Shown here: positions 1 through 10,358 of the stretch, in pieces
Position numbering within the stretch: the first letter of the stretch is position 1
Layout of the letters: the number at the start of each line of letters is the position of its first letter
Source of the DNA: Argentina anserina
Taxonomy: Eukaryota; Streptophyta; Magnoliopsida; Rosales; Rosaceae
Assembly (NCBI RefSeq): GCF_933775445.1
Contig: NW_026089428.1
Span: 124,001-188,000 of the forward strand
DNA: 64,000 nucleotides
Direction of reading: 5' to 3'
The notes under the pieces: generated by a model
What the model was told of the DNA's origin: nothing
What the model saw: only the letters and a program-made list of their open reading frames with translations
Database searches by the model: none
Made by a program: the position numbers and the translations under genes

Positions 1-1118
1 CAAACTGAGTATCTTTACATCGTTTGCGTATCTTTACTATTCCAATTGTGTATCTTTTCATTTCTCGTTTGAGTATCTTTCTGTAAGGCTTCTGATGCGA
101 GTTTCTATTGTATTTGAGAGTTTTGCAAGTGTGGGAGTGTGTTTCTTTCAAACTGAGTATCTTTACATCGTTTGCGTATCTTTACTATTCTAATTGTGTA
201 TCTTTTCATTTCTCGTTTAAGTATCTTTCTGTAAGGCTTCTGATGCGAGTTTTTATTGTATTTGAGAGTCTTGCAAGTTTGGGAGTGTGTTTCTTTCAAA
301 CTGAGTATCTTTACATCGTTTGCGTATCTTTACTATTCCAATTGTGTATCTTTACATCATTTGCGTATCTTTACTATTCCAATTGTTTTTCTTTTCATTT
401 CTCGTTTGAGTATCTTTCTGTAAGGCTTTTGATGCGAGTTTCTATTGTATTTGAGAGTTTTGCAAGTGTGGGAGTGTGTTTCTTTCAAACTGAGTATCTT
501 TACATCGTTTGCGTATCTTTACTATTCCAATTGTGTATCTTTTCATTTCTCGTTTGAGTATCTTTCTGTAAGGCTTCTGATGCGAGTTTCTACTGTATTT
601 GAGAGTTTTGCAAGTGTGGGAGTGTGGTTCTTTCAAACAGAGTATCTTTACATCGTTTGCGTATCTTTACTATTCCAATTGTGTATCTTTACATCGTTTG
701 CGTATCTTTACTATTCCAATTGTGATCTTTTCATTTCTCGTTTGAGTATCTTTCTGTAAGGCTTCTGATGCGAGTTTCTATTGTATTTGAGAGTTTTGCA
801 AGTGTGGGAGTGTGTTTCTTTCAAACTGAGTATCTTTACATCGTTTGCGTATCTTTACTATTCCAAGTGTGTATCTTTTCATTTCTCGTTTGAGTATATT
901 TCTGTAAGGCTTTCTGATGCGAGTTTCTATTGAATATGAGAGTTTTGCAAGTGTGGGAGTGTGTTTCTTTTAAACTGAGTATCTTTACATCGTTTGCGTA
1001 TATTTACTATTCCAATTGTGTATCTTTACATCGTTTGCGTATCTTTACTATTCCAATTGTGTATCTTTTCATTTCTCGTTTGAGTATCTTTCTGTAAGGC
1101 TTCTGATGCGAGTTTCTA

Positions 1119-4100
1119 TTGTATTTGAGAGTTTTGCAAGTGTGGGAGTGTGTTTCTTTCAAACTGAGTATCTTTACATCGTTTGCGTATCTTTACTATT
1201 CTAATTGTGTATCTTTTCATTTCTCGTTTAAGTATCTTTCTGTAAGGCTTCTGATGCGAGTTTTTATTGTATTTGAGAGTCTTGCAAGTTTGGGAGTGTG
1301 TTTCTTTCAAACTGAGTATCTTTACATCGTTTGCGTATCTTTACTATTCCAATTGTGTATCTTTACATCATTTGCGTATCTTTACTATTCCAATTGTTTT
1401 TCTTTTCATTTCTCGTTTGAGTATCTTTCTGTAAGGCTTTCTTATGCGAGTTTCTATTGTATTTGAGAGTTTTGCAAGTGTGGGAGTGTGTTTCTTTCAA
1501 ACTGAGTATCTTTACATCGTTTGCGTATCTTTACTATTCCAATTGTGTATCTTTTAATTTCTCGGTTAAGTATCTTTCTGTAAGGCTTCTGATGCGAGTT
1601 TCTATTGTATTTGAGAGTTTTGCAAGTTTGGGAGTGTGTTTCTTTCAAACTGAGTATCTTTACATCGTTTGCGTATCTTTAATATTCCAATTGTGTATCT
1701 TTTCATTTCTCGTTTGAGTATCTTTCTGTAAGGCTTCTGATGCGAGTTTCTATTGTATTTGAGAGTTTTTCAAGTGTGGGAGTGTGTTTCTTTCAAACTG
1801 AGTATCTTTACATCGTTTGCGTATCTTTACTATTCCAATTGTGTATGTTTTCATTTATCGTTTGAGTATCTTTCTGTAAGGCTTCTGATGCGAGTTTCTA
1901 TTGTATTTGAGAGTTTTGCAAGTGTGGGAGTGTGTTTCTTTCAAACTGAGTATCTTTACATCGTTTGCGTATCTTTACTATTCCAATTGTGTATCTTTTC
2001 ATTTCTCGTTTGAGTATCTTTCTGTAAAGCTTCTGATGCGAGTTTCTATTGTATTTGAGAGTTTTGCAAGTGTGGGAGTGTGTTTCTTTCAAACTGAGTA
2101 TCTTTACATCGTTTGCGTATCTTTACTATTCCAATTGTGTATCTTTACATCGTTTGCGTATCTTTACTATTCCAATTGTATATGTTTTCATTTCTCGTTT
2201 GAGTATCTTTCTGTAAGGCTTCTGATGCGAGTTTCTATTGTATTTGAGAGTTTTCCAAGTGTGGGAGTGTGTTTCTTTCAAACTGAGTATCTTTACATCG
2301 TTTGCGTATCTTTACTATTCTAATTGTGTATCTTTACATCGTTTGCGTATCTTTACTATTCCAATTGTGTATGTTTTCATTTCTCGTTTGAGTATCTTTC
2401 TGTAAGGCTTCTGATGCGAGTTTCTATTGTATTTGAGAGTTTTGCAAGTGTAGGAGTGTGTTTCTTTCAAACTGAGTATCTTTACATCGTTTGCGTATCT
2501 TTACTATTCCAATTGTGTATCTTTACATCGTTTGCGTATCTTTACTATTCCAATTGTGTATCTTTTCATTTCTCGTTTGAGTATCTTTCTGTAAGGCTTC
2601 TGATGCGAGTTTCTATTGTATTTGAGAGTTTTGCAAGTGCGGGAGTGTGTTTCTTTCAAACTGAGTATCTTTACATCGTTTGCGTATCTTTACTATTCCA
2701 ATTGTGTATCTTTTCATTTCTCGTTTGAGTATCTTTCTGTAAGGCTTTCTAATGCGAGTTTCTATTGAATTTGAGAGTTTTGCAAGTGTGGGAGTGTGTT
2801 TCTTTCAAACTGAGTATCTTTACATCGTTTGCGTATCTTTACTATTCCAATTGTGTATCTTTACATCGTTTGCGTATCTTTACTATTCCAATTGTGTATC
2901 TTTTCATTTCTCGTTTGAGTATCTTTCTGTAAGGCTTCTGATGCGAGTTTCTATTGTATTTGAGAGTTTTGCAAGTGTGGGAGTGTGTTTCTTTCAAGCT
3001 GAGTATCTTTACATCGTTTGCGTATCTTTACTATTCCAATTATGTATCTTTTCATTTCTCGTTTGAGTATCTTTCTGTAAGGCTTTCTTATGCGAGTTTC
3101 TATTGAATATGAGAGTTTTGCAAGTGTGGGAGTGTGTTTCTTTTAAACTGAGTATCTTTACATCGTTTGCGTATCTTTACTATTCCAATTGAGTATCTTT
3201 ACATCGTTTGCGTATCTTTAATATTCCAATTGTGTATCTTTTCATTTCTCGTTTGAGTATCTTTCTGTAAGGCTTCTGATGCGAGTTTCTATTGTATTTG
3301 AGAGTTTTGCAAGTGTGGGAGTGTGTTTCTTTCAAACTGAGTATCTTTACATCGTTTGCGTATCTTTACTATTCTAATTGTGTATCTTTTCATTTCTCGT
3401 TTAAGTATCTTTCTGTAAGGCTTCTGATGCGAGTTTTTATTGTATTTGAGAGTCTTGCAAGTTTGGGAGTGTGTTTCTTTCAAACTGAGTATCTTTACAT
3501 CGTTTGCGTATCTTTACTATTCCAATTGTGTATCTTTACATCGTTTGCGTATCTTTACTATTCCAATTATGTATCTTTTCATTTCTCGTTTGAGTATCTT
3601 TCTGTAAGGCTTTCTTATGCGAGTTTCTATTGAATATGAGAGTTTTGCAAGTGTGGGAGTGTGTTTCTTTTAAACTGAGTATCTTTACATCGTTTGCGTA
3701 TCTTTACTATTCCAATTGAGTATCTTTACATCGTTTGCGTATCTTTAATATTCCAATTGTGTATCTTTTCATTTCTCGTTTGAGTATCTTTCTGTAAGGC
3801 TTCTGATGCGAGTTTCTATTGTATTTGAGAGTTTTGCAAGTGTGGGAGTGTGTTTCTTTCAAACTGAGTATCTTTACATCGTTTGCGTATCTTTACTATT
3901 CTAATTGTGTATCTTTTCATTTCTCGTTTAAGTATCTTTCTGTAAGGCTTCTGATGCGAGTTTTTATTGTATTTGAGAGTCTTGCAAGTTTGGGAGTGTG
4001 TTTCTTTCAAACTGAGTATCTTTACATCGTTTGCGTATCTTTACTATTCCAATTGTGTATCTTTACATCATTTGCGTATCTTTACTATTCCAATTGTTTT

Positions 4101-5765
4101 TCTTTTCATTTCTCGTTTGAGTATCTTTCTGTAAGGCTTTTGATGCGAGTTTCTATTGTATTTGAGAGTTTTGCAAGTGTGGGAGTGTGTTTCTTTCAAA
4201 CTGAGTATCTTTACATCGTTTGCGTATCTTTACTATTCCAATTGTGTATCTTTTCATTTCTCGGTTAAGTATCTTTCTGTAAGGCTTCTGATGCGAGTTT
4301 CTATTGTATTTGAGAGTTTTGCAAGTTTGGGAGTGTGTTTCTTTCAAACTGAGTATCTTTACATCGTTTGCGTATCTTTAATATTCCAATTGTGTATCTT
4401 TTCATTTCTCGTTTGAGTATCTTTCTGTAAGGCTTCTGATGCGAGTTTCTATTGTATTTGAGAGTTTTTCAAGTGTGGGAGTGTGTTTCTTTCAAACTGA
4501 GTATCTTTACATCGTTTGCGTATCTTTACTATTCCAATTGTGTATGTTTTCATTTATCGTTTGAGTATCTTTCTGTAAGGCTTCTGATGCGAGTTTCTAT
4601 TGTATTTGAGAGTTTTGCAAGTGTGGGAGTGTGTTTCTTTCAAACTGAGTATCTTTACATCGTTTGCGTATCTTTACTATTCCAATTGTGTATCTTTTCA
4701 TTTCTCGTTTGAGTATCTTTCTGTAAAGCTTCTGATGCGAGTTTCTATTGTATTTGAGAGTTTTGCAAGTGTGGGAGTGTGTTTCTTTCAAACTGAGTAT
4801 CTTTACATCGTTTGCGTATCTTTACTATTCCAATTGTGTATCTTTACATCGTTTGCGTATCTTTACTATTCCAATTGTATATGTTTTCATTTCTCGTTTG
4901 AGTATCTTTCTGTAAGGCTTCTGATGCGAGTTTCTATTGTATTTGAGAGTTTTCCAAGTGTGGGAGTGTGTTTCTTTCAAACTGAGTATCTTTACATCGT
5001 TTGCGTATCTTTACTATTCTAATTGTGTATCTTTACATCGTTTGCGTATCTTTACTATTCCAATTGTGTATGTTTTCATTTCTCGTTTGAGTATCTTTCT
5101 GTAAGGCTTCTGATGCGAGTTTCTATTGTATTTGAGAGTTTTGCAAGTGTAGGAGTGTGTTTCTTTCAAACTGAGTATCTTTACATCGTTTGCGTATCTT
5201 TACTATTCCAATTGTGTATCTTTACATCGTTTGCGTATCTTTACTATTCCAATTGTGTATCTTTTCATTTCTCGTTTGAGTATCTTTCTGTAAGGCTTCT
5301 GATGCGAGTTTCTATTGTATTTGAGAGTTTTGCAAGTGCGGGAGTGTGTTTCTTTCAAACTGAGTATCTTTACATCGTTTGCGTATCTTTACTATTCCAA
5401 TTGTGTATCTTTTCATTTCTCGTTTGAGTATCTTTCTGTAAGGCTTTCTAATGCGAGTTTCTATTGAATTTGAGAGTTTTGCAAGTGTGGGAGTGTGTTT
5501 CTTTCAAACTGAGTATCTTTACATCGTTTGCGTATCTTTACTATTCCAATTGTGTATCTTTACATCGTTTGCGTATCTTTACTATTCCAATTGTGTATCT
5601 TTTCATTTCTCGTTTGAGTATCTTTCTGTAAGGCTTCTGATGCGAGTTTCTATTGTATTTGAGAGTTTTGCAAGTGTGGGAGTGTGTTTCTTTCAAGCTG
5701 AGTATCTTTACATCGTTTGCGTATCTTTACTATTCCAATTATGTATCTTTTCATTTCTCGTTTGA
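1119..5765 (+). repeat. 2.7-kb duplicated satellite segment (two copies)
   Basis: The order of monomer variants from about 1119 to 3066 recurs from about 3819 to 5765 at an offset of 2699-2700 bp. Shared private variants include a ttcaagctgag change near 2995 and 5694, a tgtaaagcttct change near 2023 and 4722, and a gtatatgttttc change near 2177 and 4876. One-base differences (for example taaggctttc versus taaggctttt) explain the shift between 2699 and 2700. This is a higher-order duplication made after the monomers had diverged. Confidence 0.85.
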
Positions 5766-6530
5766 GTATCTTTCTGTAAGGCTTTCTTATGCGAGTTTCT
5801 ATTGAATATGAGAGTTTTGCAAGTGTGGGAGTGTGTTTCTTTTAAACTGAGTATCTTTACATCGTTTGCGTATCTTTACTATTCCAATTGTGTATCTTTA
5901 CATCGTTTGCGTATCTTTACTATTCCAATTGTGTATCTTTTCATTTCTCGTTTGAGTATCTTTCTGTAAGGCTTCTGATGCGAGTTTCTATTGTATTTGA
6001 GAGTTTTGCAAGTGTAGGAGTGTGTTTCTTTCAAACTGAGTATCTTTACATCGTTTGCGTATCTTTACTATTCCAATTGTGTATCTTTACATCGTTTGCG
6101 TATCTTTACTATTCCAATTGTGTATCTTTTCATTTCTCGTTTGAGTATCTTTCTGTAAGGCTTCTGATGCGAGTTTCTATTGTATTTGAGAGTTTTGCAA
6201 GTGCGGGAGTGTGTTTCTTTCAAACTGAGTATCTTTACATCGTTTGCGTATCTTTACTATTCCAATTGTGTATCTTTTCATTTCTCGTTTGAGTATCTTT
6301 CTGTAAGGCTTTCTAATGCGAGTTTCTATTGAATTTGAGAGTTTTGCAAGTGTGGGAGTGTGTTTCTTTCAAACTGAGTATCTTTACATCGTTTGCGTAT
6401 CTTTACTATTCCAATTGTGTATCTTTACATCGTTTGCGTATCTTTACTATTCCAATTGTGTATCTTTTCATTTCTCGTTTGAGTATCTTTCTGTAAGGCT
6501 TCTGATGCGAGTTTCTATTGTATTTGAGAG
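5023..6530 (+). repeat. 865-bp tandem duplication in satellite
   Basis: A run of monomer variants starting near 5023 repeats from 5888 at an offset of 865 bp. It includes the gtgtaggagtg and gtgcgggagtg variants and the ctttctaatg one-base insertion. Similarity in variant order ends near 6530, where the second copy switches to a different subtype ending in tgttttcatttatcg. The length fits several 148/149 and 189-bp monomers. Confidence 0.75.
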
Positions 6531-7203
6531 TTTTTCAAGTGTGGGAGTGTGTTTCTTTCAAACTGAGTATCTTTACATCGTTTGCGTATCTTTACTATTC
6601 CAATTGTGTATGTTTTCATTTATCGTTTGAGTATCTTTCTGTAAGGCTTCTGATGCGAGTTTCTATTGTATTTGAGAGTTTTGCAAGTGTGGGAGTGTGT
6701 TTCTTTCAAACTGAGTATCTTTACATCGTTTGCGTATCTTTACTATTCCAATTGTGTATCTTTACATCGTTTGCGAATCTTTACTATTCCAATTGTGTAT
6801 CTTTTCATTTCTCGTTTGAGTATCTTTCTGTAAGGCTTCTGATGCGAGTTTCTATTGTATTTGAGAGTTTTCCAAGTGTGGGAGTGTGTTTCTTTCAAAC
6901 TGAGTATCTTTACATCGTTTGCGTATCTTTACTATTCCAGTTGTGTATCTTTACATCGTTTGCGTATCTTTACTATTCCAATTGTGTATGTTTTCATTTC
7001 TCGTTTGAGTATCTTTTTGTAAGGCTTCTGATGCGAGTTTCTATTGTATTTGAGAGTTTGGCAAGTGTGGGAGTGTGTTTCTTTCAAACTGAGTATCTTT
7101 ACATCGTTTGCGTATCTTTACTATTCCAATTGTGTATGTTTTCATTTATCGTTTGAGTATCTTTCTGTAAGGCTTCTGATGCGAGTTTCTACTGTATTTG
7201 AGA

Positions 7204-7208
7204 GTTTT
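7204..7208 (+). repeat. Target-site duplication, element 1, left copy (GTTTT)
   Basis: GTTTT lies directly before the TGATAG start of the 5' LTR and is repeated at 19783-19787 directly after the CTATCA end of the 3' LTR. Removing the element and one copy restores an ordinary satellite monomer reading gagagttttgcaag. Five-base duplications are normal for Ty3/gypsy integrases. Confidence 0.95.
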
Positions 7209-7388
7209 TGATAGGAGCACTTTGTGCTACGTTCTTAATATGTTTCTACCTCCAATTGTACTTTGCTTAACCCTTATTGTTGTAATATCGAGTCATTGAG
7301 TCACAATAGGAGTCTTGGATGGTTATGGATGTGTTTTTGTGCTTACACGAGTTAAAAACGAAGAATTGGTCTAGAGTCCTAGTTTGAG

Positions 7389-7641
7389 TAGGAATCCTTA
7401 TAGGACTAGGAAACCTAGTTGAATTAGGAGTCTTCATCTTTCGACGTTTTGGTCGCATTGGCGATATCTTGAGAGTCATGTTTGCATTAGGAATCCTTGT
7501 TAGACTAGGAAACGTACCATTTTGGAAAGTCCTACTTGAACTCAAACTCTTATTACGAAACTTTCCTAAATGAACTTCCTTGTTCTAGTAACTTTCTTAT
7601 TCTAGTAAGTTTCCTTTTTTGCAAATTAGAAACTTTCCTAA
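7389..7641 (+). promoter_or_regulatory. U3 short direct-repeat cluster
   Basis: Three pairs of short repeats lie in U3, upstream of the TATA box. A 26-bp unit starting taggaatcctt occurs at 7389-7414 and 7488-7513 with three mismatches. The sequence gaaactttcctaa occurs exactly at 7557-7569 and 7629-7641. A 14-bp unit ttctagtaasTTTC occurs at 7583-7596 and 7600-7613. Repeated U3 motifs often bind host transcription factors in plant retrotransposons; that role is inferred here and no factor is identified. The other LTRs carry the same cluster. Confidence 0.45.
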
Positions 7642-8159
7642 TCTAGTTGAGCTCATCTATTTCATATGTCTTTTTAAGACAACTATTGTCTAGATTAAGA
7701 CATGAATTTCGAATGAATTATCTTTTACTTATGTTATTCTTTTCTTATTTTCAGATTTGAAGAGATAATTCAAGGAGGGAATTAAGGAGGCCGTGTACTA
7801 CATGGAGAAGGAGTCCTATGCCGAGCTACCATTCAGGTTTTAAAGGGAGATTAATTTCAGAATTTTGGAGATAATATCTAGAGAAAAAGAAGGAGTTTCA
7901 GTCGTGCTATCCTTCCATTCAATCAAAGAGAGCCGTGCCCTATCTATTCAGCTTGTGAAGGAAGCTTTTCCGTGCCTATCATTCAGCAAAATACAAGGAG
8001 AGTCCAGCCCATGTAACCCTAGAGAAATAAGGAGATAAAGACTGAATTTTCGCAGGAACAAGGGCAGCCATTCGATGCATTCATTGAGGAGAGATCACAG
8101 CCATGTATTGATGGACCAAGCAGCCCAAAACCGAGCAGCCTCTCCTCCCTTGGTTCCTC

Positions 8160-8167
8160 TATATATA
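8160..8167 (+). promoter_or_regulatory. TATA box of element 1 promoter
   Basis: TATATATA in the context ctcTATATATAgctcggcc, about 950 bp into the LTR. Transcription would be expected to start 25-35 bp downstream, near 8190, which defines the start of R. The same motif lies at the equivalent place in the other three LTRs. Confidence 0.8.
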
Positions 8168-9246
8168 GCTCGGCCTCCCTTCATAAAATGGATCTCCATT
8201 CTCTCACAAAGCTAGCCGAATTGCTGCCCAAACACAACCAGAAAATTCAACCCACAAAACCTTCATCCATCATCAACAAACCGTGCTCATCTTCCTCCTC
8301 TCCCAAATCGAATCCATTCTTGCCGAATCCTAGAAGGTTTCTAAAGTGTGATTCATCCATGGCTTGTAATTTTTCTTTTGGTTTTCTGAAATTTTCGATT
8401 TCATTGTATGAATTCTTGGATGTGATTTTCGGTTTTATATATGAAGAACATAAATTCAGACTTCTTTGGTTTTATGTTTTGATTGTATGAATTCATGAGA
8501 TTTGTATGTTTGCTGTGTATAATGATATAGGGGCAGTAGGTTTCGAAATAATTTTAGGTTTTATTTCAATTAGTTCCTTGAACTTATACATCTAAATCAA
8601 TGCTTGAGGAAGCCAAGGCCATGGTTCTCCTAGGGTTGCGATTTAATTCACCAAAGTGTTCTTCGATTGAATATGCGCTTCGTGTTTCAATTATGGATAC
8701 TTATATAGGGCTGTGATAGTTCTAGGAATTTGCATGCTTAATCAAGATGAGTGACGCCATGCTTGCTTACATGTCTCCAATTCGACTTAATGTGCTTATG
8801 TGCTACTTTGTGTTTAACTAGTACGCTTCGTTATGTTGAACTCTTTTTAGCATATGTTTAGGATTGAACGCTTCGTTGATTCTAGATAAATAAGAAGTCT
8901 TAACGATTAGATGAACCGCTTCGGACTCTAATTAGAATTGGAATTGAAATGGACTTAAGAAGAATCGAAATAATTTGCTGTCTATATGTTATTCTATGCA
9001 TGTCATACATGTTTCTTGAGTAGAATTCGTGTTTAGGTTATGTGATGCATGGTTGATCAATTGTATATAAGTAATTTAGGATTTATTTTAAGTAGTAGTT
9101 TTAGAATCCAAACCAAATCCCCCAGAACATGATAAGTGTTGAGGCCCTTTTGATTCCCCGGACTGAACGATCCCTGCTTATTCTATACTAACGATGATGT
9201 TTTTCAGGGTATTTTATAGACGTTCTAACCGAACGCTCTATCATTT

Positions 9247-9264
9247 TGGCGCCGTTGCCGGGGA
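9247..9264 (+). other. Primer-binding site complementary to tRNA-Asp
   Basis: TGGCGCCGTTGCCGGGGA starts three bases after the 5' LTR. It is the reverse complement of the 3' end of plant tRNA-Asp(GTC), including the CCA tail. A tRNA-Asp primer is characteristic of Athila-group elements. It marks the start of minus-strand DNA synthesis. Confidence 0.93.
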
Positions 9265-9394
9265 ATTGATTAATTCTCAATGCTTTGAAGTGTTAATCTT
9301 ATGTTATATTGTGAATTGTATAAGTGTATATTGGTTTTTATGTTTCTGTGAATAGTGATCGGAAATTTGGTTCCTGTGAATAGTAATTCGAAGG

Positions 9395-9435
<41 letters not shown>

Positions 9436-10358
9436 GTGTGTGTGGAAAGTTGTTTTTTGTTTTATTGTTGTAGTAGTATGCCTATAGGAAACTTATTACA
9501 CATAGTAATTTTTTTTTTAGGGAAGCTAAATGTTTATTTATGCGAGGTTTATTGTAAGTTATAAGGTGAACGGAATAGGTAAAGTCCATTTTGTTAATAC
9601 TAGCCTTAACCCTCCATTTGTACCTTGCAAAGGTCACTTGGGGTTGAGGGCGGCTTTTATTAACACTTTGGGGCCAGTCTAACACACAAAGTTGTTCCGA
9701 GCTGAGTAAGGGGCTATGCTATTTTCATTACCCTGGTTCAAGGTTTACAAAATTGGATCTCAGAGGCCCATAGACTGACATACATCTCGGTGATGGAGTC
9801 GATTGGGAAAGCATCCTTTCGAGGTTGTGGCCCCCGTGGTGTCCAACAAATGAGTCCTGCCTTGTGACTATCTCTGATTCTAGCTATCAAGCCTTCTGAA
9901 ACAAAGGAATGAGTTTGTGTCTAGACGACGTACTTAGGCCGCACGTCCACCTCACTTTATAACTTAGAAGATAACTTTGTATAAATAGATGTATATAGTT
10001 TCAAAAGAAAATGATGTTCTAATTTTTAAGGTATATCGGATAAAGCAAGACCCTTACCTTGGGCTGTTTCAGTCCATTGCACAGTTAGCTCCTCTGCTCC
10101 ACGTACCTTAAAAGTTAGGATTGTGTGTGAATAAAATCAATTAGACTTAGTTATACCCCTACACTTGTGATTTTCGAAATATAGAAGAAAAGAAACAAAG
10201 AAAACGAAATTGAACAAAGATATAAAGAGAGTGACGTTTTGTAAAGGAAGAGAACGAAAATTTGTAATTTAAAGGAAGAAGAAGTTTATATTTACTTATA
10301 CTTGTATTTCATATGTTGTAGAGATACTAATATATATGTGTTCTTTTCAGGCTAATGA
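9265..10358 (+). other. Untranslated leader of element 1
   Basis: About 1.1 kb between the primer-binding site and the gag start, with no convincing gene. It includes a run of 32 A at 9400-9431. A splice-acceptor-like pyrimidine tract ending in CAG lies at 10341-10350, just before gag. An upstream ATG at 10355 opens a 12-codon frame that overlaps the gag start. Packaging and dimerisation signals would be expected in such a leader but cannot be recognised by eye. Confidence 0.8.
9400..9431 (+). repeat. A32 homopolymer in leader
   Basis: Thirty-two consecutive A residues follow ggattct and precede ttttgtgtgtg. Element 2 has 34 at the same place (as T on the + strand, 60397-60430), preceded by ggattcg. 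The difference in length fits slippage or sequencing uncertainty. Confidence 0.9.

Larger units (their letters stand above)
1..7208 (+). repeat. Satellite array, left block
   Basis: Head-to-tail tandem repeats in one orientation. Monomers of 148 or 149 bp roughly alternate with 189-bp monomers, giving dimers of about 337 bp. For example, the landmark GAGAGTTTTGCAAG recurs near 115, 263, 452, 600 and 789. The consensus 148-bp unit is T-rich: by hand count 69 T, 27 A, 30 G and 22 C. Longer blocks are duplicated inside this stretch (about 1119-3066 with 3819-5765, and 5023-5887 with the following 865 bp). The array is cut at 7208 by the first retrotransposon. No gene is seen; the open frames are produced by the repeat itself. 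Confidence 0.97.
7209..9243 (+). repeat. 5' LTR of element 1
   Basis: 2035 bp, starting TGATAG and ending CTATCA, a perfect 6-bp terminal inverted repeat. It is almost identical to 17748-19782. A TATA box at 8160-8167 puts the U3/R boundary near 8190, so U3 is about 980 bp and R plus U5 about 1050 bp. U3 contains short direct repeats (7389-7414 with 7488-7513; 7557-7569 with 7629-7641; 7583-7596 with 7600-7613). A 100-codon frame starting at 8188 and a 92-codon antisense frame at 7267-7545 are present, but nothing supports them as genes. Confidence 0.95.

Noticed and set aside
105..299. Recurrent 64-codon minus-strand frames throughout the satellite
   Set aside because: They follow the monomer period and appear in every suitable copy; they are a by-product of the repeat.
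1..7208. CRISPR-like array (regular repeats)
   Set aside because: Repeats are contiguous monomers without unique spacers, and the context is plant retrotransposon sequence.
7267..7545. 92-codon antisense frame at the start of each LTR
   Set aside because: Present in all four LTRs only because the LTRs are nearly identical; no domain, no promoter, low complexity.
8188..8490. 100-codon frame in the LTR (8188-8490 and 18727-19029)
   Set aside because: Its start lies at the expected transcription start. The ATG is changed to AGG in element 2, and no domain is recognised.
9355..9564. 69-codon frame with a poly-lysine stretch in the leader
   Set aside because: The lysines are the A32 run; the frame depends on homopolymer length, which differs between copies.
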